This document shows, piece by piece, positions 1 to 7,977 of a stretch of 64,000 bases of DNA. Location: the NCBI GenBank assembly GCA_049513975.1, contig JBEKVM010000011.1, positions 1-64,000 of the forward strand, in the 5' to 3' direction. Source of the DNA: JBEKOF01 sp049513975 (GTDB lineage: Bacteria; Verrucomicrobiota; Verrucomicrobiia; Limisphaerales; Palsa-1400). Positions within the stretch are counted from its first letter, which is position 1. Every line of letters starts with the position of its first letter. The position numbers and the translations under genes are program-made. Under the pieces are notes generated by a model. It was not told the DNA's origin. It ran no database searches and saw only the letters and a list, made by a program, of their open reading frames with translations.

Positions 1-100
1 TCGCCTCTCCCACCGCATCCTGCTTGAACACACGCCCGGCCCGAACCGACACAAGCCGTTGTCACTCAAACAACTACGTCTTATCTAAGCGCCATTCGGG

Positions 101-581
101 TCAGTCCCGCATAATCGCATATTATTGCTTCCTTCTCGCAGAGCGCAGCAGGTTCCCCAGGGAACACGCCGCACTCATTCTTAATCGTCGGGCAATCACT
201 TTGGCCCGACAACACTGCTGGAATATGGCAATGCCAGGAACTGGCCTCCCGGCCTTTGACGGCCTGCGGATTCCGATGAAAGCGGACACCTGTTCCAATC
301 CATGTCGGACACCATTCCGATCCTGTCGGACACCATTCCAATGGTGCCCGAAAACTGTCCGACATCAGCCCGGAACACTGTCCGACACGAATCGGAACGG
401 TGTCCGGCTGAAATCGGAATGCTGTCCGACAGAAATTGGAAGTCCGACAGAAATTGGAATCAGTGTCCGACAGCCGTCGGAATACGCAGGCCCGGCATTC
501 ATGCGGAGAGCAGTCTATAACCCAATGATTTACAGTCTGTTACGCATTTTCTTGGACAAAGCTCGGGTCTGACCCTTTTGA
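101..581. repeat. 253-bp dispersed repeat, copy A (interrupted)
   Basis: Positions 101-262 match 2671-2832 almost base for base, and 491-581 match 2833-2923. Between the two halves lies a 228-bp insertion (263-490). A partial third copy is at 1368-1471. No convincing protein is encoded: open frames here run through the repeat and the insertion without recognisable domains. The identity of the repeat is unknown. The stretch 1-100 and the stretch 582-687 show no gene. Confidence 0.85.
263..490. mobile_element. 228-bp insertion with inverted termini and an internal 19-23-bp motif array
   Basis: The left end CCTGCGGATTCCGA (263-276) is an inverted repeat of the right end (477-490) with one mismatch. 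The interior holds a TGTCSGACA-type 9-mer followed by an ATTCCRAT-like half. Two clear copies (303, 324) and one weak copy (near 282) face one way. Six (356, 379, 401, 423, 442, 464) face the other way, so the element could fold on itself. The otherwise identical repeat at 2671-2923 lacks exactly these 228 bp, which gives an empty site. There is no transposase, so it resembles a non-autonomous MITE-like element. No clear target-site duplication is seen. Confidence 0.7.
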
Positions 582-687
582 CCCCTTTGACGAATGCTCT
601 ATCTCCAGCGCCGGTCAGTTGAGTTTGCAGACAGAACATTTATGCGTTATCTTCCAAATGTAAGCTTTACTGAACGATTCTAAGTCA

Positions 688-1128
688 ATGAGAGCACCAC
701 GACGACAAGTACTAGTTTTCTTATTGGTTCTCGTATCGATCTGCGCCTCGTGGAGCCTATATGTCCGTTACCCAATAGGAAGATGGCTTGAAGTGAAGAG
801 CCTTGAGCGCCAGGTAAAGCGTAACATTGACCCTGTGGCGTTGCAGCAATGGGCGACCAACCTGTTAGCCCGTCATGCGGGCGAGTACTCTTCCCAGGAT
901 TTTTACGGCACGAACATGCCACCCGGCCTCAAGAAAGTTCAAGGTTTCGGCCACGACGTGCAGATTTTCCCAGGAGCTGAGAACGAAGCTCACCTTTGGT
1001 TATTCGCCTACCGGAAGGGTGGGCCAGTTCTATGGGTGGGATCGCCGGCGTTTGCGACGCCCACCAACGCGAACATCATTCCTTGGAAGCCCGGAATGTA
1101 TTTCGTCTGGGACCACTTTTGGTACTGA
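688..1128 (+). CDS. Hypothetical membrane-anchored protein
   Basis: The 146-residue protein has one hydrophobic segment near residues 7-25 preceded by Arg residues, consistent with a signal anchor or uncleaved signal peptide. The rest would lie outside the membrane and ends in an aromatic-rich tail (PWKPGMYFVWDHFWY). I do not recognise the family. The gene stands alone between repeat copies, with no clear Shine-Dalgarno before the ATG. The codon pattern looks coding and the upstream frame is closed, so I treat it as a real small gene of unknown function. Confidence 0.55.
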   Translation: MRAPRRQVLVFLLVLVSICASWSLYVRYPIGRWLEVKSLERQVKRNIDPVALQQWATNLLARHAGEYSSQDFYGTNMPPGLKKVQGFGHDVQIFPGAENEAHLWLFAYRKGGPVLWVGSPAFATPTNANIIPWKPGMYFVWDHFWY

Positions 1129-1222
1129 CGACCCCTCAGAGCACAGAGTTGGTCGAACTGGCCTTTCCCACTCCTTCAGCGTTTAGAACGGTTTAAGAAT
1201 TGATCTAGCCGAAACGAGGGAA

Positions 1223-1273
1223 GTAGGGCGCGCACTCTGCGTGCCTCGGCGGGCAGCGGAGTGCCCGCCCTAC
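1223..1273. repeat. Imperfect palindrome (REP-like)
   Basis: GTAGGGCGCGCACTC (1223-1237) pairs with 1259-1273 at 14 of 15 positions around a 21-nt loop. A related GTAGGGCGGGCAGTC-type hairpin occurs inside copA at about 10489-10514. The remainder of 1129-1367 shows no gene. Confidence 0.55.
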
Positions 1274-1367
1274 CGCGTGCTGCTGCGGCTATAGTTTTCT
1301 TGAAAACGCTCCAGCCTTCAGCCTTCACCCTTTCGCCCGCTTTAGCCTGAACGGAAAGGAAATAGGT

Positions 1368-1471
1368 CAATCCCGCATAATCGCATATTATTGCTTTCGG
1401 CTGGCATGGCACAGCAGGTTCCCCAAGGAGCACGCCGCACTCATTTTTAATCGTCGGGCAATCACTTTGGA
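1368..1471. repeat. 253-bp repeat, partial third copy
   Basis: This matches about the first 104 bp of copies A and B (101-204 and 2671-2774) with several substitutions. It stops at the motif TCACTTTGG, where homology switches to the 3' end of the sulfatase gene at 4501. The junction contains the sulfatase stop codon on the minus strand. Confidence 0.75.
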
Positions 1472-1655
1472 CCGGGCTGCGAATTGGCCATGCGTTGAAA
1501 GACGCCAGTTGGAATAATTCCCTTCGCCACCCCGGGGCCGCTCCAGGACAGTTGCAGCGCGGGCTGGCCGCTGGTTCGCCGGGCGCAGAATAAACGAAAC
1601 GGATGCAGCCCAGGCTGGAGCTTGATGCTGCCGCTGACTTCCTGGCCGCCAATAG
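1462..1655 (-). pseudogene. 3' fragment of a sulfatase/PA14-type gene
   Basis: The minus-strand translation gives about 62 residues nearly identical to the last 62 residues of the sulfatase at 4501-6636, for example GQEVSGSIKLQ, GLHPFRLF and WSGPGVAK, ending with the same Lys-stop. Nothing upstream encodes the rest of a sulfatase. It is therefore a stranded copy of the C-terminal carbohydrate-binding-like tail, left by duplication or recombination. The fragment has diverged from the parent at several positions. Confidence 0.8.
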
Positions 1656-1784
1656 GCAAGCGTCGGCAAGCGTCAGTCCTCACTCACTATTGACACTCCT
1701 ACCCGCTCAGCGTCAAGCAACCGGCGACCCCTGTGAAGAAGCAATTTCTTGTCAATTCGCAGGGTGCGCCGCCTGAGCTTCAAT

Positions 1785-2453
1785 CTACTTAAGCAGTTCC
1801 TCACCCTTGGCTGCGGCCGCTGAGTCCACCTTGATACCGGCCCGCGCCAGACCGGCTTCCAGCCGCGCGTCGCCGTCGGAATAGCCGACCACGACCGCTG
1901 CAATCCGGCCGTCCCGGCCGATGATGAATTGGGTCGGTATCCCTTTCACGCCGTAAAGCTTCTTCGAGGCGCGCTCCTCGAAAGTCGCCGAACCGCGGTC
2001 GTGCAATTCGCATGTAAAATTGAGGTCGGCGTACTTGGCCTGGTTGGTCTTGACCCATTCCTCATACTTCGCGCGCGTGTCGCTTGTACAAACCGCCAGC
2101 ACCACCACGCCTTGATCTTTGTAGCGCTTCGCGATCTCCTCCGTGTGCGGCAGGGATTTCATGCACGGGCCACACCACGTCGCCCAGAAATCCAGCACCT
2201 CGACCTGCTTCTTTGCGTCGGAGACGCGCACGGCCTTGTTGGTCAGGTCCTTCGACTCAAAATCAGGCGCGGGCACGCCAACCCCGAGAGTCTCCATGCC
2301 CGGCACCACGGGAGCCCCATTGGTATGCACGGGCATCATCGGGACCGAGCGACGGATGGGCGCCGCGTTCGTGGGGGCCGGCTGTTGCGCCGCAGCCACG
2401 GCGGCCAGGAGCAGTGAAGAGAGCAGGACGAGAGGAGTTTTATAGGTTTTCAT
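1785..2453 (-). CDS. TlpA/ResA-like thioredoxin-fold protein, exported
   Basis: The predicted protein is 222 residues. It has an N-terminal signal peptide (residues 1 to about 22, Ala-rich hydrophobic core), a Pro-rich linker, then a redoxin domain with the active site WATWCGPC (Cys94 and Cys97) and the cis-proline in GIPTQF (Pro173). The CXXC pair and periplasmic targeting fit a TlpA/ResA-type disulfide reductase. I chose the ATG at 2453 because it places the signal peptide at the N-terminus; an upstream in-frame start would add 33 residues of non-signal sequence. It is monocistronic in appearance. The substrate is unknown. The stretch 2454-2670 upstream shows no gene. Confidence 0.85.
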   Translation of the reverse strand: MKTYKTPLVLLSSLLLAAVAAAQQPAPTNAAPIRRSVPMMPVHTNGAPVVPGMETLGVGVPAPDFESKDLTNKAVRVSDAKKQVEVLDFWATWCGPCMKSLPHTEEIAKRYKDQGVVVLAVCTSDTRAKYEEWVKTNQAKYADLNFTCELHDRGSATFEERASKKLYGVKGIPTQFIIGRDGRIAAVVVGYSDGDARLEAGLARAGIKVDSAAAAKGEELLK

Positions 2454-2670
2454 ACTCAACAATGGATCGGAATTGACTGTAGTAACGGTTGCAGACGCAG
2501 ATGGCAGGAATTTGCTTTTTTCGCATATCGCTGTGGACGCGACGCCGGTCAAGAAGCAGTGTTTCTGCCCGCGCGTTCACGCACGGAGGATCCTTACCAC
2601 AGGGCAACCGTCCCGTAAAGCGGCAAACAGAGGCCGGAAAAGAAGGGAGGAGGCGGAAAAAGGAAAGGAC

Positions 2671-2923
2671 TCACTCCCGCATAATCGCATATTATTGCTT
2701 CCTTCTCGCAGTGCGCAGCAGGTTCCCCAGGGAACACGCCGCACTCATTCTTAATCGTCGGGCAATCACTTTGGCCCGACAACACTGCTGGAATATGGCA
2801 ATGCCAGGAACTGGCCTCCCGGCCTTTGACGGCACGGCATTCATGCAGAGATCAGTCTATAACTCAATGATTTACATGCTGTTACGCATTTTCTTGGACA
2901 AAGCTCTGGTCTGAGCCTTTTGA
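2671..2923. repeat. 253-bp dispersed repeat, copy B (uninterrupted)
   Basis: This is the intact version of the repeat. It aligns with 101-262 plus 491-581 and lacks the 228-bp insertion, so the junction at 2832/2833 is an empty site. It lies between the TlpA-like gene and the FAD monooxygenase. The stretch 2924-2959 is spacer. Confidence 0.85.
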
Positions 2924-2959
2924 TAACCCCTCAACTGTTGTCGCCCGATTTGAACAGTT

Positions 2960-4204
2960 TTACAGATTAGCCAGGAGATGCTTCAGGTCATCGCCCGAAG
3001 CAGGCAGGTTGCCGACGAGGGTTGGAAGATGCTGGCGCGCCCAAGGGGAAAGGCTGTCCGGCGGCTCGGCCGGGGTTTGCAGTCCCAGCAATCGCTTCCA
3101 TTCGGCGCGATGGCCGCGGTCGTAGTCTTCCAGCAAGTCCAGGTCGGAATGGTCGCGCAGGATGGAGGTGAGTTTGTCGGCCAGGTCGGCCGCCTCGTGC
3201 AGGCCGAGGTTCATGCTGTGCATGCCGCCGGGGCTGGTTTGATGGGCGGCGTCGCCCGCCAGCCAGCAGCGGCCCTCGCCGAAGTGCAGCGCCACCTGCC
3301 GGTCAAACTTGACGTGGGCAACCCAGCGGATGTCCTTGATCTCCGCTTGGAACCAGGGCGCGCGCTCGGCCAGGAAACGGCGCAGGTGCTGGAAACTGTC
3401 CCAATCGCTCTCCGGCTGCACGAGGTGCCGGGCGTCGTGGTCCTTTTGTGGAAAATCGGCCTCGGCCCCGGCGGGAACAATCTGGAAACTCCAGCGGCAT
3501 TGGTTGTCGGCCAGCGGCCAACAGACATTGACGGTGTCATCTTTGAGAACCACTTTCATTTCATGGTCCACCGGCTTGACCGTTTCAACCTCAAAGACGC
3601 CGAAGAGCAGCGGAGGGCCGGCCCGGAGCAGGCCGAGGCCCAGTTGCTGGCGCAGCAGCGAATCGTGGCCGTCCGCGCCAACCACAAAGTCAGCCTGGAT
3701 CTGGGCGCGGTCCAGCACGGCGGCATCCTGCTCCGGGACGGAGCCACCGCGTCCGGACGGAGCCAGGTTCTCGATGGTGGCCGCCACGCCGCCCGCGCCC
3801 CTCTCGATTTGGCGGAGGCGATGGCGCCACCGGACCTGAACGCCGGCGGCGAGGAGCTTCTCTTCCAGCAACTCCTCCAGGAGGAATTGCGCCAGCACGA
3901 CGGCGAAGGGGTACTGGCCGGGAAGATCGGAAAGCCTGGCCTCGCCGCGGCGCACGGGGCCTTCGTAAAGGGCGACCGTCCCGACGCTGCGGCCCAATTC
4001 CAGGACATCGTTGACGATGCCGGCGCGTTCCAGGATGCGGAGGCTGGCCGGATGCAAGGCGCAGGCATAACTGCGCGCGGCGGTCCGGGGTTCCTTGTCA
4101 ATAATACAAGTCCGCACACCCTGTTGCGTCAAGAGCAGGGCGGTCAGCATGCCCACCGGGCCGGCTCCCACCACCAGGACTTCAATTGGAGCGTTCTCAG
4201 GCAT
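2960..4204 (-). CDS. FAD-dependent aromatic-ring monooxygenase family protein
   Basis: The 414-residue flavoprotein matches the PheA/TfdB-type (p-hydroxybenzoate hydroxylase fold) monooxygenases. It has the N-terminal dinucleotide-binding glycine motif GAGPVG (residues 13-18), the central DG motif GADGHDS (176-182) and the second FAD contact GDAAHQTSPGGMHS (317-330). Members typically hydroxylate phenolic or polyketide rings using NAD(P)H and O2; the substrate cannot be read from sequence. The length is complete without the extra thioredoxin-like C-terminal domain found in some relatives. No partner genes are adjacent. Confidence 0.88.
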   Translation of the reverse strand: MPENAPIEVLVVGAGPVGMLTALLLTQQGVRTCIIDKEPRTAARSYACALHPASLRILERAGIVNDVLELGRSVGTVALYEGPVRRGEARLSDLPGQYPFAVVLAQFLLEELLEEKLLAAGVQVRWRHRLRQIERGAGGVAATIENLAPSGRGGSVPEQDAAVLDRAQIQADFVVGADGHDSLLRQQLGLGLLRAGPPLLFGVFEVETVKPVDHEMKVVLKDDTVNVCWPLADNQCRWSFQIVPAGAEADFPQKDHDARHLVQPESDWDSFQHLRRFLAERAPWFQAEIKDIRWVAHVKFDRQVALHFGEGRCWLAGDAAHQTSPGGMHSMNLGLHEAADLADKLTSILRDHSDLDLLEDYDRGHRAEWKRLLGLQTPAEPPDSLSPWARQHLPTLVGNLPASGDDLKHLLANL

Positions 4205-4500
4205 GCGGGGTCGTGTGGAACCGGCCGCGCCTTTTGCGGCGGAGGCGGGTGCGAAGGCGGACTGGCCATTGTCTGGCAGCTCCTTTGCAATTATTACTCT
4301 GGCACGACATCATCGCCTCGCCCGGAAGATAAGCCGGACACGCCACGGTGTCAAACAGTTTTCGACACGAGTCGCACCCCCCTCAACTTGACCCCTCAAA
4401 CAACCCACTGAAACCAGAACTGACCGGCGAGGGCGCCGGCCAGCACACGCCAGGCGCGTAGGCTCATTCTCTTCGCAAAAACAGTGGTGAGATTCGCGTC
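4205..4500. other. Gene-free spacer
   Basis: I see no gene, hairpin or repeat that I can support in this 296-bp spacer between the monooxygenase start and the sulfatase stop. Confidence 0.6.
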
Positions 4501-6636
4501 TCACTTTGGCGCGGCTGGCGAATTGGCCGTGCGTTGAAAAACGTCACTTGGGATAATTGCCTTCGCCACACCGGGGCCGCTCCAAGACAGTTGCAGCGCG
4601 GGCTGGCCGCGGGTTCGCCGGGCGTAGAACAAACGAAACGGATGCAGCCCGGCCTGGAGCTTGATGCTGCCGCTGACTTCCTGCCCGCCGGCGTAGCCGA
4701 AGTCCGCGTCAATCACCGTGGCGTCATGGATGCGCAGCAGCGCGCCTGTGTCCGCTTGGAGGTAAAACGTGTAGTCGCCATCCTGCGGAATGTTCAGACA
4801 ACCGGAGAACAACAGGCCGATGTTGTCGTCCCGGGTGCGCTTGCCCAGGTCCGGCCGCTCCGCCGTGCCGCCGGCCACCGGTTGGAGCGTCTCCAAATCC
4901 GGCACCCACGGATAGTCGCCTTCATAAGCTTTCCACTCGACGCCGCCCGCGACGGGCATGGCCCCCAGCGCGGGAACCCATTCCTTGTCATACGGACGCG
5001 GCGCGGTGGGATTAGGGCGGCGCACTTGCAGCGTCGCGGCTTTCATGCGCTGTTGCAAGTCGGGCATTGCGGGCGCGAGATCGTTCGTTTCATGCGTATC
5101 CAAAGTCGCCTGGTAGATTTCGAAAGGATCGGCTTGGGATTTGGTGTTGTAGCGCACCCCCAGAAAGTCGCCCATGCGGATGAGTTGCATTTGATTGCGT
5201 TGGCGTCCGCGATGGCTCGGCGCAAAATCCTGGTAGTCCGGGGTTTTGCCCGGCTCATAATACTCCACGTAAATGTAGCCCCGGTCATGCTGCGCGCCGC
5301 GGCCGGTCAACTCCGGCAACAGCGAGACTCCGTCGGCCCGCGCCGGCGCGGGAACTCCTGCCACGTCCGCGAATGTGCGCAGCCAGTCGTAAGAGATGCT
5401 CGGACGGCTGACCACGCGTCCGGCGGGAATGTGCCCCGGCCACCAAGCCAGGGTTGGCACGCGCAGGCCGCCTTCCCAGCAGTCCCGCTTGATCCCGTCG
5501 AAAGGCCCGTAGCTGCCGAAGAAATCCGCGCGCAACGGTTCGCGCGGAATGTAGGATTCGATGCTCGGCCCGTTGTCCGAGGAGAAGACCACCAGTGTGT
5601 CCTGGTCAATGTTGAGGTCCTTCAGCAGCTTTTTGAGGTCGCCCACGGCATCATCCAGGCGGCGAATGGCGGTGGCGTAGCGCTTGTAAACGTCCGGCCA
5701 GGGCACTTCGGGAGTGGCCGGGTTGTTGTCATCATCGAAAGTGGCGAAGCGATAATCAGGATGAATCCACGAATCCACCGCGCCGGAAGCGGTGTTGATC
5801 ATCTGACCGGGGGTCCCCAACCATTGCACGCCGCCGTGCAGACCGCCGCCGGCGGGATAGGCCTGGGTGGGCAGTTCCTGGGCGGCGTGCGGCGTGTCGT
5901 AAGCCAGATAGATGAAGAACGGCTGGGTGGCATTGGTTCGTTGATGGTCCACGATCCAGTGCTTGGCCCACGCCGTCCACAAATCGCCTGTGTAACACTT
6001 GTCCAATTGCGGCGTCACATCGTTTATGCCATCCCAGACTTGCTTGGGTATCCTGCCCTGGGTGTAAGGCGCTTCCTTGGGATAGTGCTCATGGCCGTCA
6101 TTATGCCGGGCGTAACCAAAGAAGCTGTCAAAGCCGCGTTTGGTGGGATAGGCCGGCCAGGTGGCCGGGCTGTCCAAGCCCGGACCTTCCCCCTGCAATC
6201 CCCACTTGCCGACGGCGACCGTGGTGTAACCGGCCCGCCGCAGCACGGTGGCCAGGGTGTGATTGTTCTCCAGCGATTTGTCGAACTGGTTGTCCCGCAC
6301 ATTGGCATGTCCCTGACTGACGCCGAGCAGGAGGGAAGCGCGCGAAGGCGCACAAACGGGCGCCGGGCAATAATGGTCGTGCAGGAGCGCGCCTTCCGCG
6401 GCGCACTGGTCCAGGTTGGGGGTCAATTGCCAGGGCTTGCTCCGCACGTTGGCCATCTGCCGGCTCTTCTGAAAAAACACGCCAACGTCACCCCAGCCCA
6501 AATCATCGGTCAGAATAAAAATAATGTTGGGGTGCGCCGGAGGAGCCGCGCCTGCCAGCGAGACCGCGGACGCGAGGAGCGCGGTGGCCAGCGGCAGCAG
6601 ATTAGTTCTTGAGCCAAGCCATCTTGCGGAAGACAC
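4501..6636 (-). CDS. Secreted type I sulfatase with PA14-like C-terminal domain
   Basis: This is an alkaline-phosphatase-fold arylsulfatase. The metal site DDLGWGD follows a signal peptide, and the CAPSR signature (Cys at about residue 95), the C-x-P-S-R site matured to formylglycine, is present. Length is about 711 residues from the GTG at 6636. The C-terminal 110 or so residues (DYTFYLQADTG, GLHPFRLFY) resemble a PA14 carbohydrate-binding domain. The frame stays open upstream to 6747, but that part encodes a hairpin repeat; the GTG puts the signal peptide (RWLGSRTNLL then a hydrophobic stretch to AGAA) at the N-terminus. The likely substrate is a sulfated glycan, as in other verrucomicrobial sulfatases. 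The start is uncertain. Confidence 0.88.
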   Translation of the reverse strand: MSSARWLGSRTNLLPLATALLASAVSLAGAAPPAHPNIIFILTDDLGWGDVGVFFQKSRQMANVRSKPWQLTPNLDQCAAEGALLHDHYCPAPVCAPSRASLLLGVSQGHANVRDNQFDKSLENNHTLATVLRRAGYTTVAVGKWGLQGEGPGLDSPATWPAYPTKRGFDSFFGYARHNDGHEHYPKEAPYTQGRIPKQVWDGINDVTPQLDKCYTGDLWTAWAKHWIVDHQRTNATQPFFIYLAYDTPHAAQELPTQAYPAGGGLHGGVQWLGTPGQMINTASGAVDSWIHPDYRFATFDDDNNPATPEVPWPDVYKRYATAIRRLDDAVGDLKKLLKDLNIDQDTLVVFSSDNGPSIESYIPREPLRADFFGSYGPFDGIKRDCWEGGLRVPTLAWWPGHIPAGRVVSRPSISYDWLRTFADVAGVPAPARADGVSLLPELTGRGAQHDRGYIYVEYYEPGKTPDYQDFAPSHRGRQRNQMQLIRMGDFLGVRYNTKSQADPFEIYQATLDTHETNDLAPAMPDLQQRMKAATLQVRRPNPTAPRPYDKEWVPALGAMPVAGGVEWKAYEGDYPWVPDLETLQPVAGGTAERPDLGKRTRDDNIGLLFSGCLNIPQDGDYTFYLQADTGALLRIHDATVIDADFGYAGGQEVSGSIKLQAGLHPFRLFYARRTRGQPALQLSWSGPGVAKAIIPSDVFQRTANSPAAPK

Positions 6637-6732
6637 ATCTCGAGGGTGCGAAACCGTTCCGGCAAAGTCGAGGCTAATAAATTTGAATCCCGAAAGCGGC
6701 GCATCTTGACACCACCACCGCGCGCTTCTTCT

Positions 6733-6764
6733 CCCTCTCCTCCACACACTTGTGGAGGAGAGGG
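6733..6764. repeat. Hairpin repeat, CCCTCTCC family
   Basis: A perfect 14-bp inverted repeat (CCCTCTCCTCCACA, 6733-6746 and 6751-6764) has a 4-nt loop and is followed by TCGGGGTGAGG. It lies upstream of both the sulfatase and the toxin-antitoxin pair. The same design recurs at 10779-10803, 54499-54533 and in every unit of the 10.9-12.0 kb array. Confidence 0.8.
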
Positions 6765-6846
6765 TCGGGGTGAGGAGGTTTCCATCTGTTTCATGGGCCG
6801 GCGTTCATGCCATGCAGGGTGGTAGTATCAAGATGCGCCCCCGAAA

Positions 6847-6873
6847 GCATCCGCGCTTGATTCGGGACGATTT
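6847..6873. repeat. 27-bp direct repeat, left copy (partner at 7354-7380)
   Basis: The 27-bp stretch beginning GCATCCGCGCTTGATTCGGG is identical at 6847-6873 and 7354-7380, with weaker similarity beyond (GGCATTA). The copies flank the antitoxin-toxin pair, and the right copy coincides with the point where the toxin's reading frame loses its family C-terminus. Confidence 0.85.
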
Positions 6874-6892
6874 CAATGGCATTATGCCGTTG

Positions 6893-7150
6893 ATGACACT
6901 TCGCGTGTTGGAAAAACAAGTCTTGGAACTGCCGCCTCGCTCGCGGGTGCGGCTGGCGGAAAGAATCATCGAGAGCATTGACGATTACGCCGACTCTGAG
7001 TTGGAGGCGGCCTGGGACGATGAAATCGAGCGGCGCGTGAAGGAAATCCAATCCGGCGCGGAAAGAGGGATTCCAGCCGGGGATGTAATGAAGGAGGCCC
7101 GCCGCGCGTTGAATGAAACCCGTCGCTTACCATCGGCTCGCCGCAAGTGA
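6893..7150 (+). CDS. Addiction-module antitoxin (TIGR02574-like)
   Basis: About 85 residues. The core LELPPRSRVRLAERIIESID, followed by an acidic ELEAAWDDEIERR helix, matches the short antitoxins of the TIGR02574 addiction-module family that pair with RelE/ParE toxins. I chose the ATG at 6893; 6884 is an in-frame alternative and the longer open frame upstream runs through repeat DNA. Its 3' end overlaps the toxin start by 38 bp, the usual coupling in such operons. It would bind and neutralise the toxin at 7113 and probably repress its own promoter. Confidence 0.75.
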   Translation: MTLRVLEKQVLELPPRSRVRLAERIIESIDDYADSELEAAWDDEIERRVKEIQSGAERGIPAGDVMKEARRALNETRRLPSARRK

Positions 7151-7367
7151 GTTGATCAAATCGGCGGAATTCTACGAGCGTCGGAATTCAACCCTCGGAG
7201 AGGCTTTTCTCTCCGCCGTCGAGGCAACGCTGCCGAAAATTCAACGCAATCCCGAACTCGGATTGCCCGGCAAGCTGGGAACCCGCAGTTGGAAAACAAA
7301 ACGGTTCCCGTTCCGAATCATCTATTTGGAGCAACCATCTTACTGCCGGGGGCGCATCCGCGCTTGA
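7113..7367 (+). CDS. RelE/ParE-family toxin, C-terminally truncated
   Basis: 84 residues. The N-terminal part (YHRLAASELIKSAEFYE, then GLPGKLGTRSWKTKRFPFRIIYLE) is typical of ParE-like toxins. After IIYLEQ the sequence turns into SYCRGRIRA and stops, where relatives continue for roughly 15-25 residues including the last strand and helix. The switch point lies at the right copy of a 27-bp direct repeat. The toxin is therefore probably inactive, leaving an antitoxin with a decayed partner. Confidence 0.7.
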   Translation: MKPVAYHRLAASELIKSAEFYERRNSTLGEAFLSAVEATLPKIQRNPELGLPGKLGTRSWKTKRFPFRIIYLEQPSYCRGRIRA

Positions 7368-7388
7368 TTCGGGACGATTTGAAGGGCA

Positions 7389-7712
7389 TTAGGGCATGGA
7401 TGGCCGTTCCCAAAACTTCTCAAGGTCTCTCGCGCCGTGAAGGACATGAAAGACCTCAATGCCCTCTGCAATCGGGCCATAAAAGATCAGGTAGTTTTCA
7501 AATCCCTTGACCCGGAAGGACCGCACTTGGCGCAACCGCGCTTGCGGAAAATGCCGGAGGCGGCCCATGCCCGGCATTTGTGCCAGTTCCTGAAAAGTGG
7601 CGTAAGCCGCTTCTACGAAGCGGTCGGCGGCATCCATGTTGTCAAAGGCGATGTATTCCCAAATCGCCTCCAGTTCAGGCTCGACGTATTCCGAGAGGGT
7701 GAATTCAGGCAT
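7389..7712 (-). CDS. parE: ParE-family toxin
   Basis: 107 residues from the ATG at 7712 (MPEFTLSEYVEPELEAIWEYI). The LEAIWEYIAFDNMDAADRF helix pair and the central LRQVRSFRVKGFENYLIFY strand are characteristic of ParE/RelE plasmid-stabilisation toxins; ParE members poison DNA gyrase. It is encoded just downstream of, and overlapping, its antitoxin. An upstream in-frame start would add 24 residues and run further into the antitoxin gene, so I prefer 7712. Its last codons enter the right-hand direct-repeat region. Confidence 0.82.
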   Translation of the reverse strand: MPEFTLSEYVEPELEAIWEYIAFDNMDAADRFVEAAYATFQELAQMPGMGRLRHFPQARLRQVRSFRVKGFENYLIFYGPIAEGIEVFHVLHGARDLEKFWERPSMP

Positions 7713-7977
7713 TCTGGCGCCGTGCTTTAATCCGCTTCCGCAACCGCGCAAATACTTCTTCCCCATCCACGCCCTTGCCGGCATCGAGCGATTCCGCCGC
7801 TGCCAACAATTTCGCTTCCAGTTCCGGCAGCGACCGCGCCGAGATGCGTTTCAGCAATTGTTCCTTTTCCAGCAGTCGCAATCCCTCACGCAACACTTCG
7901 CTGGCGGTCCGGTAATCGCCGCTCTTGACCTTGCCTTCCACGAATTGCTCCCATTTCTCTCCAAGCGATACGTTCAT
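7705..7977 (-). CDS. parD: ParD-family antitoxin
   Basis: 90 residues: MNVSLGEKWEQFVEGKVKSG then TASEVLREGLRLLE. This ribbon-helix-helix start with the SASEVVREALRLLE-like helix is the ParD/CopG antitoxin signature. It is the first gene of the pair and overlaps parE by 8 bp, so the two are translationally coupled. It should dimerise, bind its operator and neutralise ParE. Confidence 0.85.
   Translation of the reverse strand: MNVSLGEKWEQFVEGKVKSGDYRTASEVLREGLRLLEKEQLLKRISARSLPELEAKLLAAAESLDAGKGVDGEEVFARLRKRIKARRQNA

Noticed and set aside
263..490. CRISPR array
   Set aside because: Repeats are about 9 bp with 19-23-bp spacing in both orientations. There are no unique spacers and no cas genes.
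24..572. A 182-residue open frame on the plus strand
   Set aside because: It runs through the 253-bp repeat and the inserted motif array. The peptide is repetitive, matches no fold I know, and its parts recur in other frames at the second repeat copy.
2978..4411. 477-residue open frame antisense to the monooxygenase
   Set aside because: It is a shadow frame caused by GC-rich third positions; the minus-strand flavoprotein has all family motifs.
4534..6612. 692-residue open frame antisense to the sulfatase
   Set aside because: It is a shadow frame; its composition is Arg/Gly/Val-rich and no domain is recognisable.
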